Below, one piece after another: positions 43,096-52,351 of a DNA stretch of 64,000 nucleotides. The position numbers were made by a program, and so were the translations under genes. Origin of the DNA: Paenochrobactrum pullorum (GTDB lineage: Bacteria > Pseudomonadota > Alphaproteobacteria > Rhizobiales > Rhizobiaceae); the NCBI RefSeq assembly GCF_041929845.1, contig NZ_JBHEEH010000008.1, positions 1 through 64,000 on the forward strand. Direction: 5' to 3'. The notes beneath the pieces were generated by a model. That model ran no database searches. It worked only from the letters and a program-made list of their open reading frames with translations, and was not told where the DNA came from. Numbering within the stretch: the stretch's first letter is position 1; the number at the start of each line of letters is the position of its first letter.

Positions 43096-45765
43096 ATGAA
43101 CGTCGTCGTTGTCGAATCGCCTGCCAAGGCTAAAACTATCAATAAATATCTGGGGTCAGACTATACGGTTCTGGCATCTTTTGGCCATGTGCGCGATTTG
43201 CCTGCCAAAGATGGTTCTGTCCGCCCTGATGAAGATTTTGAAATGTCGTGGGAAGTTGACAGTCAATCTTCCAAGCGACTTGCAGATATTATCAAAGCAC
43301 TGAAAAACAGTGACAGCCTCATTCTGGCAACTGACCCTGATCGCGAAGGGGAAGCCATTTCTTGGCATGTGCTGGAAGTTTTGAATAAGAAAAAAGCAAT
43401 TGGCGCCAAGCCGGTTAAACGCGTTGTCTTTAACGCGATTACCAAAAAAGCAGTATTGGATGCAATGGCTAACCCGCGTGATATCGACATGCCGCTGGTG
43501 GATGCCTATCTGGCACGCCGCGCGCTCGATTATCTCGTCGGCTTTAATCTGTCGCCGGTTTTGTGGCGTAAATTGCCGGGTGCCCGCTCGGCTGGCCGTG
43601 TGCAATCTGTGGCATTGCGCCTTGTCAGCGACCGCGAAAATGAAATCGAGCGTTTCGTTCGTGAGGAATATTGGAGCATTGCCGGCAAGCTGCAAACACC
43701 ACGCAATGATGATTTTGTCGCGCGCCTCACCTCATTGGACGGCAAGCGCTTAGGCAAACTCGACATTAAAAATGAAGAACAGGCAACGGCCATCCGCACT
43801 ATGCTGGATGGTGCCGAATTTAAAGCAGCTTCTGTTGAAGCAAAGCCTACAAAGCGCAATCCGGGCCCGCCATTCACCACCTCGACGCTGCAACAGGCGG
43901 CCTCCGGTCAGCTTGGCTTTAGTGCATCGCGCACCATGCAGGTAGCGCAGCGCCTTTATGAAGGTATTGATATCGGTGGCGAAACAACCGGTCTTATCAC
44001 CTATATGCGTACCGATGGCGTGCAAATGGCGCCTGAAGCCATTCAAGCCGCACGTGCTGCCATTGGCAAAACCTTCAGTGATAAATATGTGCCGGAAAAG
44101 CCGCGCTATTATTCGACCAAGGCCAAAAATGCTCAGGAAGCGCACGAAGCAATCCGTCCGACGGACTTTATGCGCACACCTAAAGAAATGCGCCGCTATC
44201 TTGATGACGATCAGGCACGTCTTTATGAGCTGATCTGGAAACGCGCTATCGCTAGCCAAATGCAGTCGGCCGATATTGAGCGCACAACCGTTGATATTGA
44301 AGCCACCAATGGTTCGCGTGCTGCCATGCTACGCGCTACTGGTTCTGTCACGCGCTTTGACGGTTTCTTGGCGGCCTATATGGATCACCGCGAAGAAGAA
44401 GATGAAGACGAGGACAGCGCACGTCTGCCGGAAATCATCGCCGGTGAAAAACTGGTACGTCAAACCATTGATGCGACCCAACATTCCACCGAGCCACCGC
44501 CGCGTTATTCTGAAGCATCACTCATCAAGAAAATGGAAGAACTTGGTATTGGCCGCCCTTCCACCTATGCAGCGACACTCGCCACCTTGCGTGACCGTGA
44601 ATATATTACGATTGAAAAGCGTAAACTTATTCCGGAAGCCAAAGGTCGTCTGGTAACAGCTTTCTTGGAAAACTTCTTCAAACGTTATGTGGAATATGAT
44701 TTCACTGCGGATCTGGAAGAAAAGCTCGATCTGATTTCCGACGGCAAACTGCTTTGGAAAGATGTGCTGCGTGAATTCTGGACGGATTTCTCCGGCACGA
44801 TTGACGGCACCAAAGAACTGCGCGTTACCAATGTGCTGGATGCGCTCAATGAAGCGCTGGCTCCAATGGCCTTCCCTGATCGGGGTGACGGCAGTGATCC
44901 GCGCAGCTGCCCCACATGTGGCGTTGGTCAGCTCTCGCTGAAGCTTGGTAAATATGGTGCATTTGTTGGTTGTTCCAACTATCCGGAATGTAAATTCACC
45001 CGCCAGTTCAACGGTGAAGAAGGGGCCGATGGCGCCAATGGTTCGAATGAGCCAAAAGTGCTGGGCCAAGATCCCGAAACACAGGAAGATATCACTGCGC
45101 GTACTGGCCGTTTTGGCCCTTATTTGCAACGTGGTGAAGGCAAAGAAGCCAAACGTGCCAGCCTGCCGAAAGGCTGGACGCTGGATACGGTGGACTATGA
45201 AAAAGCACTGGCTTTGCTTGCATTACCGCGTGATGTCGGCTTGCATCCTGAAACAGGCAAGATGATTTCTGCCGGTATTGGTCGTTATGGCCCTTATGTG
45301 ATGCATGACGGTGCCTATGCCAATGTTGAAAATGTCGATGAGGTATTCACCATCGGCATCAATCGTGCTGTTTCTGTACTCGCCGACAAAGCCTCCAAAG
45401 GTGGCGGACGCACGCGCTCCACACCAGCAGCTTTGGCAATCCTTGGCGACCATCCGGATGGCGGCTCCATTACGGTGCGTGACGGACGCTATGGCCCATA
45501 TGTCAACTGGGGCAAAATCAATGCCACATTGCCAAAAGGTAAAGAACCGACAACCGTCACTTTGGAAGAAGCCTTGCAGCTGATTACCGATAAAGCAGGT
45601 TCTACAAAGACAAAGGCCAAGAAGGCTCCGGCTAAAAAAGCTGCTGTAAAAGAAAAAGCACCAGCCAAAGCCAAAGCTCCGGCTAAAACAAAAGCTGCGG
45701 CCAAGCCAAAGGCTGCGGCTAAAACAACGACGAAAAAGAAAGCCGTAACGGCTGAAGAGGAATAA
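43096..45765 (+). CDS. topA: DNA topoisomerase I
   Basis: An 889-residue type IA enzyme that relaxes negative supercoils. The Toprim domain starts at once (MNVVVVESPAKAKTINKYLG) and has ATDPDREGEAISWHV. RSAGRVQSVALRLV follows, and the active Tyr lies in TGLITYMRTDG. One zinc ribbon is kept (CPTCGVGQLSL with CSNYPECKF), then C-terminal repeats (GRFGPYLQRG, IGRYGPYVMHDG, GRYGPYVNWG). The last 75 residues are a Lys/Ala-rich tail. rnr follows after three bases, so they share an operon. Confidence 0.97.
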   Translation: MNVVVVESPAKAKTINKYLGSDYTVLASFGHVRDLPAKDGSVRPDEDFEMSWEVDSQSSKRLADIIKALKNSDSLILATDPDREGEAISWHVLEVLNKKKAIGAKPVKRVVFNAITKKAVLDAMANPRDIDMPLVDAYLARRALDYLVGFNLSPVLWRKLPGARSAGRVQSVALRLVSDRENEIERFVREEYWSIAGKLQTPRNDDFVARLTSLDGKRLGKLDIKNEEQATAIRTMLDGAEFKAASVEAKPTKRNPGPPFTTSTLQQAASGQLGFSASRTMQVAQRLYEGIDIGGETTGLITYMRTDGVQMAPEAIQAARAAIGKTFSDKYVPEKPRYYSTKAKNAQEAHEAIRPTDFMRTPKEMRRYLDDDQARLYELIWKRAIASQMQSADIERTTVDIEATNGSRAAMLRATGSVTRFDGFLAAYMDHREEEDEDEDSARLPEIIAGEKLVRQTIDATQHSTEPPPRYSEASLIKKMEELGIGRPSTYAATLATLRDREYITIEKRKLIPEAKGRLVTAFLENFFKRYVEYDFTADLEEKLDLISDGKLLWKDVLREFWTDFSGTIDGTKELRVTNVLDALNEALAPMAFPDRGDGSDPRSCPTCGVGQLSLKLGKYGAFVGCSNYPECKFTRQFNGEEGADGANGSNEPKVLGQDPETQEDITARTGRFGPYLQRGEGKEAKRASLPKGWTLDTVDYEKALALLALPRDVGLHPETGKMISAGIGRYGPYVMHDGAYANVENVDEVFTIGINRAVSVLADKASKGGGRTRSTPAALAILGDHPDGGSITVRDGRYGPYVNWGKINATLPKGKEPTTVTLEEALQLITDKAGSTKTKAKKAPAKKAAVKEKAPAKAKAPAKTKAAAKPKAAAKTTTKKKAVTAEEE

Positions 45766-45768
45766 AAA

Positions 45769-48156
45769 TTGGCACGTCGCTTCCCCACCAATCCCGACAA
45801 GGGTAAATCTATGCGTACAGAACGACGTGCCTCAAAAGCAAATTCGGGCCCGCATGATTCTGATCGGACTGATACCAATCTCGCTTATTTGCCGACGCGT
45901 GCAGATATTCTCAAATTCATTGAAGAAAATCCTGATCGCGCCGGCAAACGTGACATTGCCAAGGCGTTTAATCTCAAAGGCAATGCGCGTATCCATCTAA
46001 AAGATATTTTACGCGATCTCACCGATGAAGGTGAGTTGGAAAAACGTTCCAAAAAATTATCGCGTCCGGGCACCATGCCGTCCATTGCCGTGCTCGACAT
46101 TACCGGTCGTGACAGTGATGGCGGCCTGATGGCGCGTCCTGCCGAGTGGCCGACAAATGGAAGTGATGATGATGAGAATAAAGCGCCGCTTGTTCTCATT
46201 CGCCGCTCCCGTGAGGATAAAGGCCCGACGGTTGGCATTGGCGACCGGATCATGGCAAAAATCTTCCGTAATTCAGATAATTCCGGCCCGCGTTTTACGG
46301 CACGTTTAATTAAGCGGCTGGAGCGCCACGAAAATTCTGTGCTTGGTGTTTTGCGCCATTCTGAAAAAGGCGGCTGGCGCATTGAACCGGTTGACAGAAA
46401 ACAACCGGAAGTGCTGATCGATACAGATCAGATTAGCGAAGCGAAAGCTGGCGATCTGGTTGAAGTTGAGGTCACGCGCTCAAAACGCTTCGGCCCTGTC
46501 CGCGGCAAGGTTTCTCAGGTCGTTGGTGCTCTCGACAGTGAAAAAGCTCTGTCGATGATTGCTATCCATGCACATGATATTCCGCATGTTTTTCCGGAAA
46601 GCGTGTTGGAACAAGCCGAAAAATGCAAACCGCTGGAACTTGGCAAACGCGAAGACTGGCGCAATATTCCGCTTGTAACCATCGATCCGGCAGACGCCAA
46701 AGACCATGATGATGCAGTCTTTGCTGAGCGCGATGAAGACCCGAATAATTTAGGCGGATATATTGTCTATGTCGCCATTGCCGATGTCGCGGCCTATGTG
46801 ACATCCGGTTCAGCAATGGATAAGGAAGCGCTGCACCGCGGTAATTCGGTTTATTTCCCGGACCGGGTTGTGCCGATGTTGCCGGAGCGTATCTCCAATA
46901 ATCTTTGCTCTTTACGTGAAGGCGAAGACCGTCCTGCACTCGCAGTACGGATGATTTTCAGCGCTGAAGGGCGTAAAAAATCCCATACATTCCACCGCGT
47001 CATGATGCGCTCGGCGGCACATCTGGCCTATGGTCAGGCACAAGCTGCCATTGATGGCGCACCGGATGATGTGACAGCACCGCTCATGGAAAAAGTGCTC
47101 AAACCGCTGTGGGAAGCTTATTTTGTCATGAAGCGTGGCCGCGACAAGCGCGAACCGCTCGAACTTGACCTGCCGGAAAAGAAAATCCTGCTCACTTCTG
47201 AGGGCAAAGTCGACAAGGTGATTATCCCTGAGCGTCTTGATGCACATAAGCTCATCGAAGAATGCATGATTCAGGCCAATGTCTCAGCTGCCGAATCTTT
47301 GGAGCAGAAAAAACAACCACTGATTTTCCGCATCCATGATTCTCCGTCAATGGCGAAGCAGGAAGGTTTGCGCGAGTTTTTGCGCAGCCTCAATATCAGT
47401 CTTGCGCGTGGTGCAGAGCTCAGACCATCACAGTTCAACGGCATTCTTTATCAGGTCAAAGACACCGATCACGAAGAGCTCGTTAATCAAGTAGTGCTGC
47501 GCTCGCAAAGTCAGGCAGAATACAGCCCTGAAAATATCGGCCATTTTGGCTTGAATTTACATAAATATGCGCATTTCACCTCGCCAATCCGCCGTTATGC
47601 CGATCTGATCGTGCATCGCGCGCTTATCGGCTCTCTGCATTTGGGGACTGGCGGTATCACGCCTCAGGAAGAAGCCAATCTAGCAGAAATTGCCGCCGAG
47701 ATTTCGATAACCGAGCGCCGTGCCATGTTGGCGGAGCGTGAAACCGTTGACCGTTTGATTGCACATCATCTGGCAGGCCAGATTGGGGATACATTTCAAG
47801 GTCGCATTTCAGGTGTCACCAAGGCCGGTCTGTTTGTGGCACTTGCGACATATGGTGCAGATGGCTTTATTCCCATTTCAACTTTAGGTTATGAATACTA
47901 TTTATATGACGAAGCTAATCATTCAGTAGCGGGTGAGCGCAGCGGTAAAGGGTACCGGCTCGGCGATATTGTGGATGTGAAGCTTATCGAAGCCCTGCCG
48001 GTTGCCGGTGCACTTCGTTTTGAAATGGTTTCTGAACCGCGTCCACTACCCTCAACGACGAAATCCTATCATAAGTCAAAGAGGGCAAGTCGCATGAGCC
48101 GAGGAAAATCCGGTCCCTCAACCGCATTTTCTGGCAGCCGAAAAAGAGGTCGCTGA
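45769..48156 (+). CDS. rnr: Ribonuclease R
   Basis: A 795-residue 3'-5' exoribonuclease of the RNB family. There is an N-terminal winged-helix segment (RDIAKAFNLKGNARIHLKDI), cold-shock domains, then the RNB core PLVTIDPADAKDHDDAVFAE with the metal-binding aspartates, YFPDRVVPMLPERISNNLCS, and HFTSPIRRYADLIVHRALI, a C-terminal S1 domain (GDTFQGRISGVTKAGLFVAL) and a basic tail. It starts with TTG at 45769, with AGAGGA upstream. Its stop overlaps the DUF983 start (TGATG). Confidence 0.97.
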   Translation: MARRFPTNPDKGKSMRTERRASKANSGPHDSDRTDTNLAYLPTRADILKFIEENPDRAGKRDIAKAFNLKGNARIHLKDILRDLTDEGELEKRSKKLSRPGTMPSIAVLDITGRDSDGGLMARPAEWPTNGSDDDENKAPLVLIRRSREDKGPTVGIGDRIMAKIFRNSDNSGPRFTARLIKRLERHENSVLGVLRHSEKGGWRIEPVDRKQPEVLIDTDQISEAKAGDLVEVEVTRSKRFGPVRGKVSQVVGALDSEKALSMIAIHAHDIPHVFPESVLEQAEKCKPLELGKREDWRNIPLVTIDPADAKDHDDAVFAERDEDPNNLGGYIVYVAIADVAAYVTSGSAMDKEALHRGNSVYFPDRVVPMLPERISNNLCSLREGEDRPALAVRMIFSAEGRKKSHTFHRVMMRSAAHLAYGQAQAAIDGAPDDVTAPLMEKVLKPLWEAYFVMKRGRDKREPLELDLPEKKILLTSEGKVDKVIIPERLDAHKLIEECMIQANVSAAESLEQKKQPLIFRIHDSPSMAKQEGLREFLRSLNISLARGAELRPSQFNGILYQVKDTDHEELVNQVVLRSQSQAEYSPENIGHFGLNLHKYAHFTSPIRRYADLIVHRALIGSLHLGTGGITPQEEANLAEIAAEISITERRAMLAERETVDRLIAHHLAGQIGDTFQGRISGVTKAGLFVALATYGADGFIPISTLGYEYYLYDEANHSVAGERSGKGYRLGDIVDVKLIEALPVAGALRFEMVSEPRPLPSTTKSYHKSKRASRMSRGKSGPSTAFSGSRKRGR

Positions 48157-48605
48157 TGAGCGCGTTACAGGTAAAAACAGTTGAAACCCCGCAGGTTTTC
48201 GGCGGTGAAAATGAACATACACAACGCCCTGCCCGTTCACTTGGTCAAGCTATGTGGCGTGGTATGCTATGCCGTTGTCCCCATTGCGGTGAAGGCAAAC
48301 TCTTTCGTAAATATCTGAAATCCGTTGATGAATGCACTGTTTGCGGTGAAGATTATCGCGCCCAGCGCGCTGATGATCTGCCGGCTTACCTGACCGTTGT
48401 GATCGTTGGTCACATTGTCATTGCCGGCGCAATGATCATGGAAGCATCAACCACATGGCCGCTGCTGGTGCATCTGGCTATCTGGTCGCCACTAACGGTC
48501 ATCCTCTCCCTTGCAATGCTCCAACCGATCAAAGGCTCGATCATCGGCCTGCAATGGGCACTTTATATGCACGGCTTCGGCGGTGAAGAAAAAGGGGATG
48601 CGTAA
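48156..48605 (+). CDS. DUF983-family membrane protein
   Basis: A 149-residue protein. An N-terminal zinc-ribbon-like part has two CxxC pairs (CRCPHCGEGKLF and ECTVCGEDY), followed by ADDLPAYLTVVIVGHIV and two membrane helices, then PIKGSIIGLQWALYMHGFG. DUF983 proteins are common after rnr in this order and their function is unknown. Translational coupling to rnr is seen from the one-base overlap. Confidence 0.95.
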   Translation: MSALQVKTVETPQVFGGENEHTQRPARSLGQAMWRGMLCRCPHCGEGKLFRKYLKSVDECTVCGEDYRAQRADDLPAYLTVVIVGHIVIAGAMIMEASTTWPLLVHLAIWSPLTVILSLAMLQPIKGSIIGLQWALYMHGFGGEEKGDA

Positions 48606-48640
48606 AAAAACGCTCTCCATTATAAATAAAGAATAACGAT

Positions 48641-48676
48641 CGGCCGGCTTTTATTTCATAAGTGTCGGCCGTTTTG
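48641..48676 (+). terminator. Possible terminator after the DUF983 gene
   Basis: CGGCCG arms (48641-48646 and 48666-48671) with a long loop, followed by TTTTG; weak. Confidence 0.35.
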
Positions 48677-48778
48677 ATAAGCATTCAAATCCTGTACCAT
48701 CTGCATTGCCATGCTGTTCAATTTCAAACAAATTACATGGCGGCAGGATTTTAGGATGGTTTTAAGGGCAATTATTTC

Positions 48779-49555
48779 ATGTCGGCGTTTCAATATAAAC
48801 CGCGCGATGCAGAATCTTTTCCGCAAAAACCAGTGTCGGACAAGCCTGTTTCCAGAAAACGTCCCAAAGACGCCGCCTCGCTTTTATTGATTGACCGTTC
48901 GCAGTCAAAGCCGCGCGTGCTTATGGGGCGGCGCAATGCAAAACTGGTATTCATGCCCGGCAAATATGTCTTTCCTGGTGGCCGTACCGATCTGCAAGAC
49001 GGCTCAATTTCTTCTGCCTCAGAACTACTCGAAACAGATCAAAATAAACTATTGGCAAGTATGGGATCACGTCCCTCCATGCGCCGTGCGCGCGCCTTGG
49101 GACTATGTGCGATTCGTGAAACCTTTGAAGAAACGGGCTTACGTCTCTCCACACCTGTGCGCGTTGGTGATTCCACCGTCTCGGATTATAATCATCCGGA
49201 ATGGAGTGATTTTTTAAAATCCGGTGACCTCCCCCATCTCTCGAAACTTCGCTATTTTGCCCGCGCCATTACGCCGCCACATCATGTCCGCCGCTTTGAT
49301 ACCCGTTTTTTCATGGCTTTTCGCGACACATTACCCGATTTGCACATGCAAGAACTAAAACCGAGCGGCGAACTGGAGAATTTGAGTTGGCTAACTTTTG
49401 ATCAGGCACTCAATCTTGATATTCTGGAAATTACCGAATCTATTTTAAAACATGCACAAGTACTGTTAGACGATAACCAACCGTCATTACCCGCTTCTAT
49501 TCCGGTGGTGCAATATAGCCCCCGTTATGGTCGTTATCATCGCGAAGTAATCTGA
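48779..49555 (+). CDS. NUDIX hydrolase
   Basis: A 258-residue protein. Residues 35-75 hold VLMGRRNAKLVFMPGKYVFP and GGRTD, and the NUDIX helix reads GLCAIRETFEETGL near 110-123, with the REtxEExG core intact. It hydrolyses a nucleoside diphosphate linked to another group, such as a CoA or nucleotide; the large insert before the helix resembles the mammalian NUDT19-like (CoA) type. It is three bases before the MFS gene, in the conserved order rnr-DUF983-NUDIX-MFS-rpmG. Confidence 0.92.
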   Translation: MSAFQYKPRDAESFPQKPVSDKPVSRKRPKDAASLLLIDRSQSKPRVLMGRRNAKLVFMPGKYVFPGGRTDLQDGSISSASELLETDQNKLLASMGSRPSMRRARALGLCAIRETFEETGLRLSTPVRVGDSTVSDYNHPEWSDFLKSGDLPHLSKLRYFARAITPPHHVRRFDTRFFMAFRDTLPDLHMQELKPSGELENLSWLTFDQALNLDILEITESILKHAQVLLDDNQPSLPASIPVVQYSPRYGRYHREVI

Positions 49556-49558
49556 TTT

Positions 49559-50737
49559 ATGACAAATCTGCCATCCTCTGACGAAGCTGTCGAGTTAAAC
49601 TGGCGCTCATTGGGCGCAGCCATCGCAACAATCAGTGCCGTTGGTGCTGCAATCGGCTTAGGTATTCCGCTATTAAGCGTACTCCTTGAAAGCCGTGGCT
49701 ATTCTTCTACCGTCATTGGTGCCAATACAGCCTTTGCCGGTCTTGCCTCCATTGCTGCTGCTCCTCTCGCCTCGCCCATTGCCTCCAGGCTCGGTGTAGT
49801 GCGTACCATTTTACTGATGCTGCTTGTCGGTGGTGCCGCTTTTATCGGCTTCCATTTCTTTCAAGATTTGTGGATGTGGTTTGCCCTGCGTGTCATGCTG
49901 CATTTTGCATTGACCGTTTTGTTTGTTCTCTCCGAATACTGGATAAACGCTTCCGCCCCGCCAGAAAAACGTGGATTCGTACTTGGCATTTATGCCACCT
50001 CTCTATCGATAGGTTTTGCTTTCGGCCCTTGGCTGTTTTCCAGAATAGGCAGTGGCGGTATGATGCCTTTTGCCGTCGGTTTCAGCATTATTATGCTTGC
50101 GATCATTCCGGTTATCATCGCATGGCGCGACAGTCCGGATTTTGACGAAGGCGAACATGTGCCCTTCCTGCCATTTATTTTTGCAGTACCAACCGCCACG
50201 ATGGCCGTATTTGTCTTTGGTGCTGTGGAAACAGGCGGCTTTGCACTCTTTCCGGTGTTTGGTGCTAAAATAGGCTATCCTGAGAGCGATACAGCCCTGC
50301 TGCTGACAATGATCGGCCTCGGCAATGTTATGATGCAAATTCCGCTTGGCCTCGTCAGTGACCGTATTTCAGACCGGCGCAAGCTATTGCTCTTTTGTGC
50401 AATAACCGGATTGGCAGGTATGATCGGCATGCCCTTCCTGCTCGGCAATTGGTATTTACTGGCGGCTTGTCTGTTTTTATGGGGCGGTGTTGTCGCAGGA
50501 CTTTATACGATCGGCCTTGCCCATCTTGGCTCGTCTCTCAAAGGACGCGAGCTTGCATCAGCCAATGCAGCCTTTGTTTTTTGCTATGCAATCGGCATGC
50601 TGGCAGGCCCGCAATTCGTCGGAATAGGCATGGATATTGTCGGCGTAAATGGTTTTCCGCTGGTTCTTGGCATCTTTTTTGCCGGATATGCCCTGATTGC
50701 AGCAATACGCTTGATGAGATTCAATAAGCGGGGTTGA
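49559..50737 (+). CDS. MFS transporter
   Basis: A 392-residue protein with twelve membrane helices. N-terminal half: GIPLLSVLLESRGYSSTVIG and LASPIASRLGVVRTI. Second half: QIPLGLVSDRISDRRKLLLF, the inter-helix motif typical of the superfamily. FGPWLFSRIGSGG and LGSSLKGRELASANAAFVF place it in the YcaD/YfcJ-like group whose substrates are unknown. It starts three bases after the NUDIX stop and is probably co-transcribed. Confidence 0.92.
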   Translation: MTNLPSSDEAVELNWRSLGAAIATISAVGAAIGLGIPLLSVLLESRGYSSTVIGANTAFAGLASIAAAPLASPIASRLGVVRTILLMLLVGGAAFIGFHFFQDLWMWFALRVMLHFALTVLFVLSEYWINASAPPEKRGFVLGIYATSLSIGFAFGPWLFSRIGSGGMMPFAVGFSIIMLAIIPVIIAWRDSPDFDEGEHVPFLPFIFAVPTATMAVFVFGAVETGGFALFPVFGAKIGYPESDTALLLTMIGLGNVMMQIPLGLVSDRISDRRKLLLFCAITGLAGMIGMPFLLGNWYLLAACLFLWGGVVAGLYTIGLAHLGSSLKGRELASANAAFVFCYAIGMLAGPQFVGIGMDIVGVNGFPLVLGIFFAGYALIAAIRLMRFNKRG

Positions 50738-50838
50738 CATTCTTGTGTTTTTTCGTAGTGTCGCGCGGAATTTCCGCTACCGGGTGAAGTCGCCGGAATC
50801 GCTGGCGGTTTCAATTTTAAAAGAGCAGGTATAGCGAA

Positions 50839-51006
50839 ATGGCTAAGGCTAACACGATCAAGATCAAGCTTTTGTCAACCGCAGATACGGGTTTCTTCTA
50901 CGTTACCAAGAAGAACAGCCGTACAATGACGGAAAAAATGACAAAGACTAAATACGACCCAGTCGTAAGAAAACACGTTGAATTCAAGGAAACCAAGATC
51001 AAGTAA
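50839..51006 (+). CDS. rpmG: Large ribosomal subunit protein bL33
   Basis: A 55-residue protein starting MAKANTIKIKLLSTADTGFF, then YVTKKNSRTMTEKMTKTKYD and ending KETKIK. This is a standard cysteine-free bL33 (no CxxC zinc site). It has its own terminator. It lies in the order found in many Hyphomicrobiales after the MFS gene. Confidence 0.97.
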   Translation: MAKANTIKIKLLSTADTGFFYVTKKNSRTMTEKMTKTKYDPVVRKHVEFKETKIK

Positions 51007-51025
51007 TCTTGCTCCTGAAATCATT

Positions 51026-51060
51026 TAAAAAGCCACTCTTTCTCGAGTGGCTTTTTTTTA
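51026..51060 (+). terminator. Terminator of rpmG
   Basis: AAAAAGCCACTC, loop TTTCTC-like, GAGTGGCTTTTTTTTA. Confidence 0.93.
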
Positions 51061-51232
51061 TAAATCCCCCCCGATATTAAACATCAGCCGCGACCAAAAG
51101 AACCGCCCCGCCCATAAATGGGTGCAGGCCTTGCCTTGGCTCATGCTTATTGTCATTATCACTTCTAATTCCCATATCTGTTCGGCAAATATGCGAATTA
51201 CGGTTTAATTCTTTGAATTGGCGGAGAACAAC

Positions 51233-51472
51233 ATGGCTATGGATGCTCACGAGATCGAAAAACTCATTCGCGTCGGAATACCTGACGCACAGGTGACGAT
51301 CCGTGACCTTGCCGGAGATGGTGACCATTACGCTGCTGAAGTTGTTGCGGAGAGCTTCCGTGGCAAATCACGCGTACAGCAGCATCAGATGGTTTATGAT
51401 GCTTTGAGTGGCAATATGGGCAATGCTCTGCACGCCCTCGCCCTGCAAACAAGCATTCCTGAAAAGGCATAA
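51233..51472 (+). CDS. BolA-family protein
   Basis: A 79-residue BolA-like protein: MDAHEIEKLIRVGIPDAQVT, HYAAEVVAESFRGKSRVQQH and MGNALHALAL. The RVQQHQMVY stretch carries the conserved His. BolA proteins pair with monothiol glutaredoxins, and grxD follows within 180 bases, supporting a shared role in iron-sulfur or iron sensing. The start at 51233 has GGAG seven bases before; a TTG five codons upstream is less likely. Confidence 0.93.
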   Translation: MAMDAHEIEKLIRVGIPDAQVTIRDLAGDGDHYAAEVVAESFRGKSRVQQHQMVYDALSGNMGNALHALALQTSIPEKA

Positions 51473-51651
51473 GCCTTAAAGATCATGCTAAAGCTGTAAT
51501 TGCCGCAGGGTTCAAGACAATCTTGCATTGAACTTAAAAAAGTGTTTTTTACAGCTTAACAACGAACAGACCGGATCATTTAAATGATCACACCCTACAA
51601 TTTAGACAGAAATTTCTGCTGATTGGGCGGGAAAAGAGAAGGACGAAGAAT

Positions 51652-51984
51652 ATGAGCGGCATCAACGAACTTATTGACAGTGAAGTAAAAAATAATGATG
51701 TCGTACTTTTTCTGAAAGGTACGCCTGGTTTCCCACAGTGCGGTTTTTCCGGACAGGTTGTGCAGATTCTGGATTACATCGGCGTTGATTACAAAGGAAT
51801 CAACGTGTTGGCATCCGATGAAATGCGTCAGGGGATTAAAGAATATTCCAACTGGCCGACCATCCCTCAGCTTTATGTTAAAGGTGAATTCGTAGGTGGC
51901 TGTGATATTACCCGTGAAATGTTCCAGTCCGGCGAACTGAAAGCACTGTTTGAAGAAAAAGGCATTGCTGTTAAAGCAGCCTGA
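51652..51984 (+). CDS. grxD: Monothiol glutaredoxin, Grx4 family
   Basis: A 110-residue protein with the CGFS active site in FPQCGFSGQVVQIL, the glutathione-binding WPTIPQLYVKGEFVGGCDIT, and a Lys in FLKGTP. It forms glutathione-bound [2Fe-2S] clusters and bridges with BolA. GAGAAGGACGAAGA lies before the ATG. A terminator follows; whether bolA and grxD share a transcript is uncertain from the 180-base gap. Confidence 0.97.
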   Translation: MSGINELIDSEVKNNDVVLFLKGTPGFPQCGFSGQVVQILDYIGVDYKGINVLASDEMRQGIKEYSNWPTIPQLYVKGEFVGGCDITREMFQSGELKALFEEKGIAVKAA

Positions 51985-52014
51985 TTCATATCATTCATCT
52001 TCATTGGATGTTTG

Positions 52015-52047
52015 AAGGTGCCGGTCTCCGGCACCTTTGCTGTTTTT
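52015..52047 (+). terminator. Terminator of grxD
   Basis: AAGGTGCCGG, loop TCT, CCGGCACCTT, then TGCTGTTTTTG. Confidence 0.88.
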
Positions 52048-52351
52048 GAGCCTCAGTGTTATTTGATGTAATATTGAGGCTTTCATTATCTTCACGAGTT
52101 CGTGAGCCAGCTTCTTTTTTTAAAGATACTGTCATTCATGAATGAGTTTCACTATTCAATTGATATAACCAATCATTGAAAAAAATTTTTAAAACATTAT
52201 TGCTTGATTATACCGGCCAATCATAAGGCCGGGGGTCGAACGATAATTTTTGATCAACTCAAACGTATTTCACGCGCACGATACACTTGGACAATATGGT
52301 TCAGGTGCAGTCGCGGGTTGATCAGATGTATGCCGCAGACAGGAGAGTATT
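52048..52351. other. Gene-free stretch before the Bcr/CflA gene
   Basis: AT-rich. A pair GGCCAATCAT/GGCC-GGGGGTC lies near 52213-52235. No gene is supported; the promoter of the efflux gene should lie here. Confidence 0.4.

Noticed and set aside
45600..45762. Repetitive Lys/Ala codons at the topA end
   Set aside because: Low-complexity basic tail normal for topoisomerase I in this order, not a mobile or CRISPR repeat.
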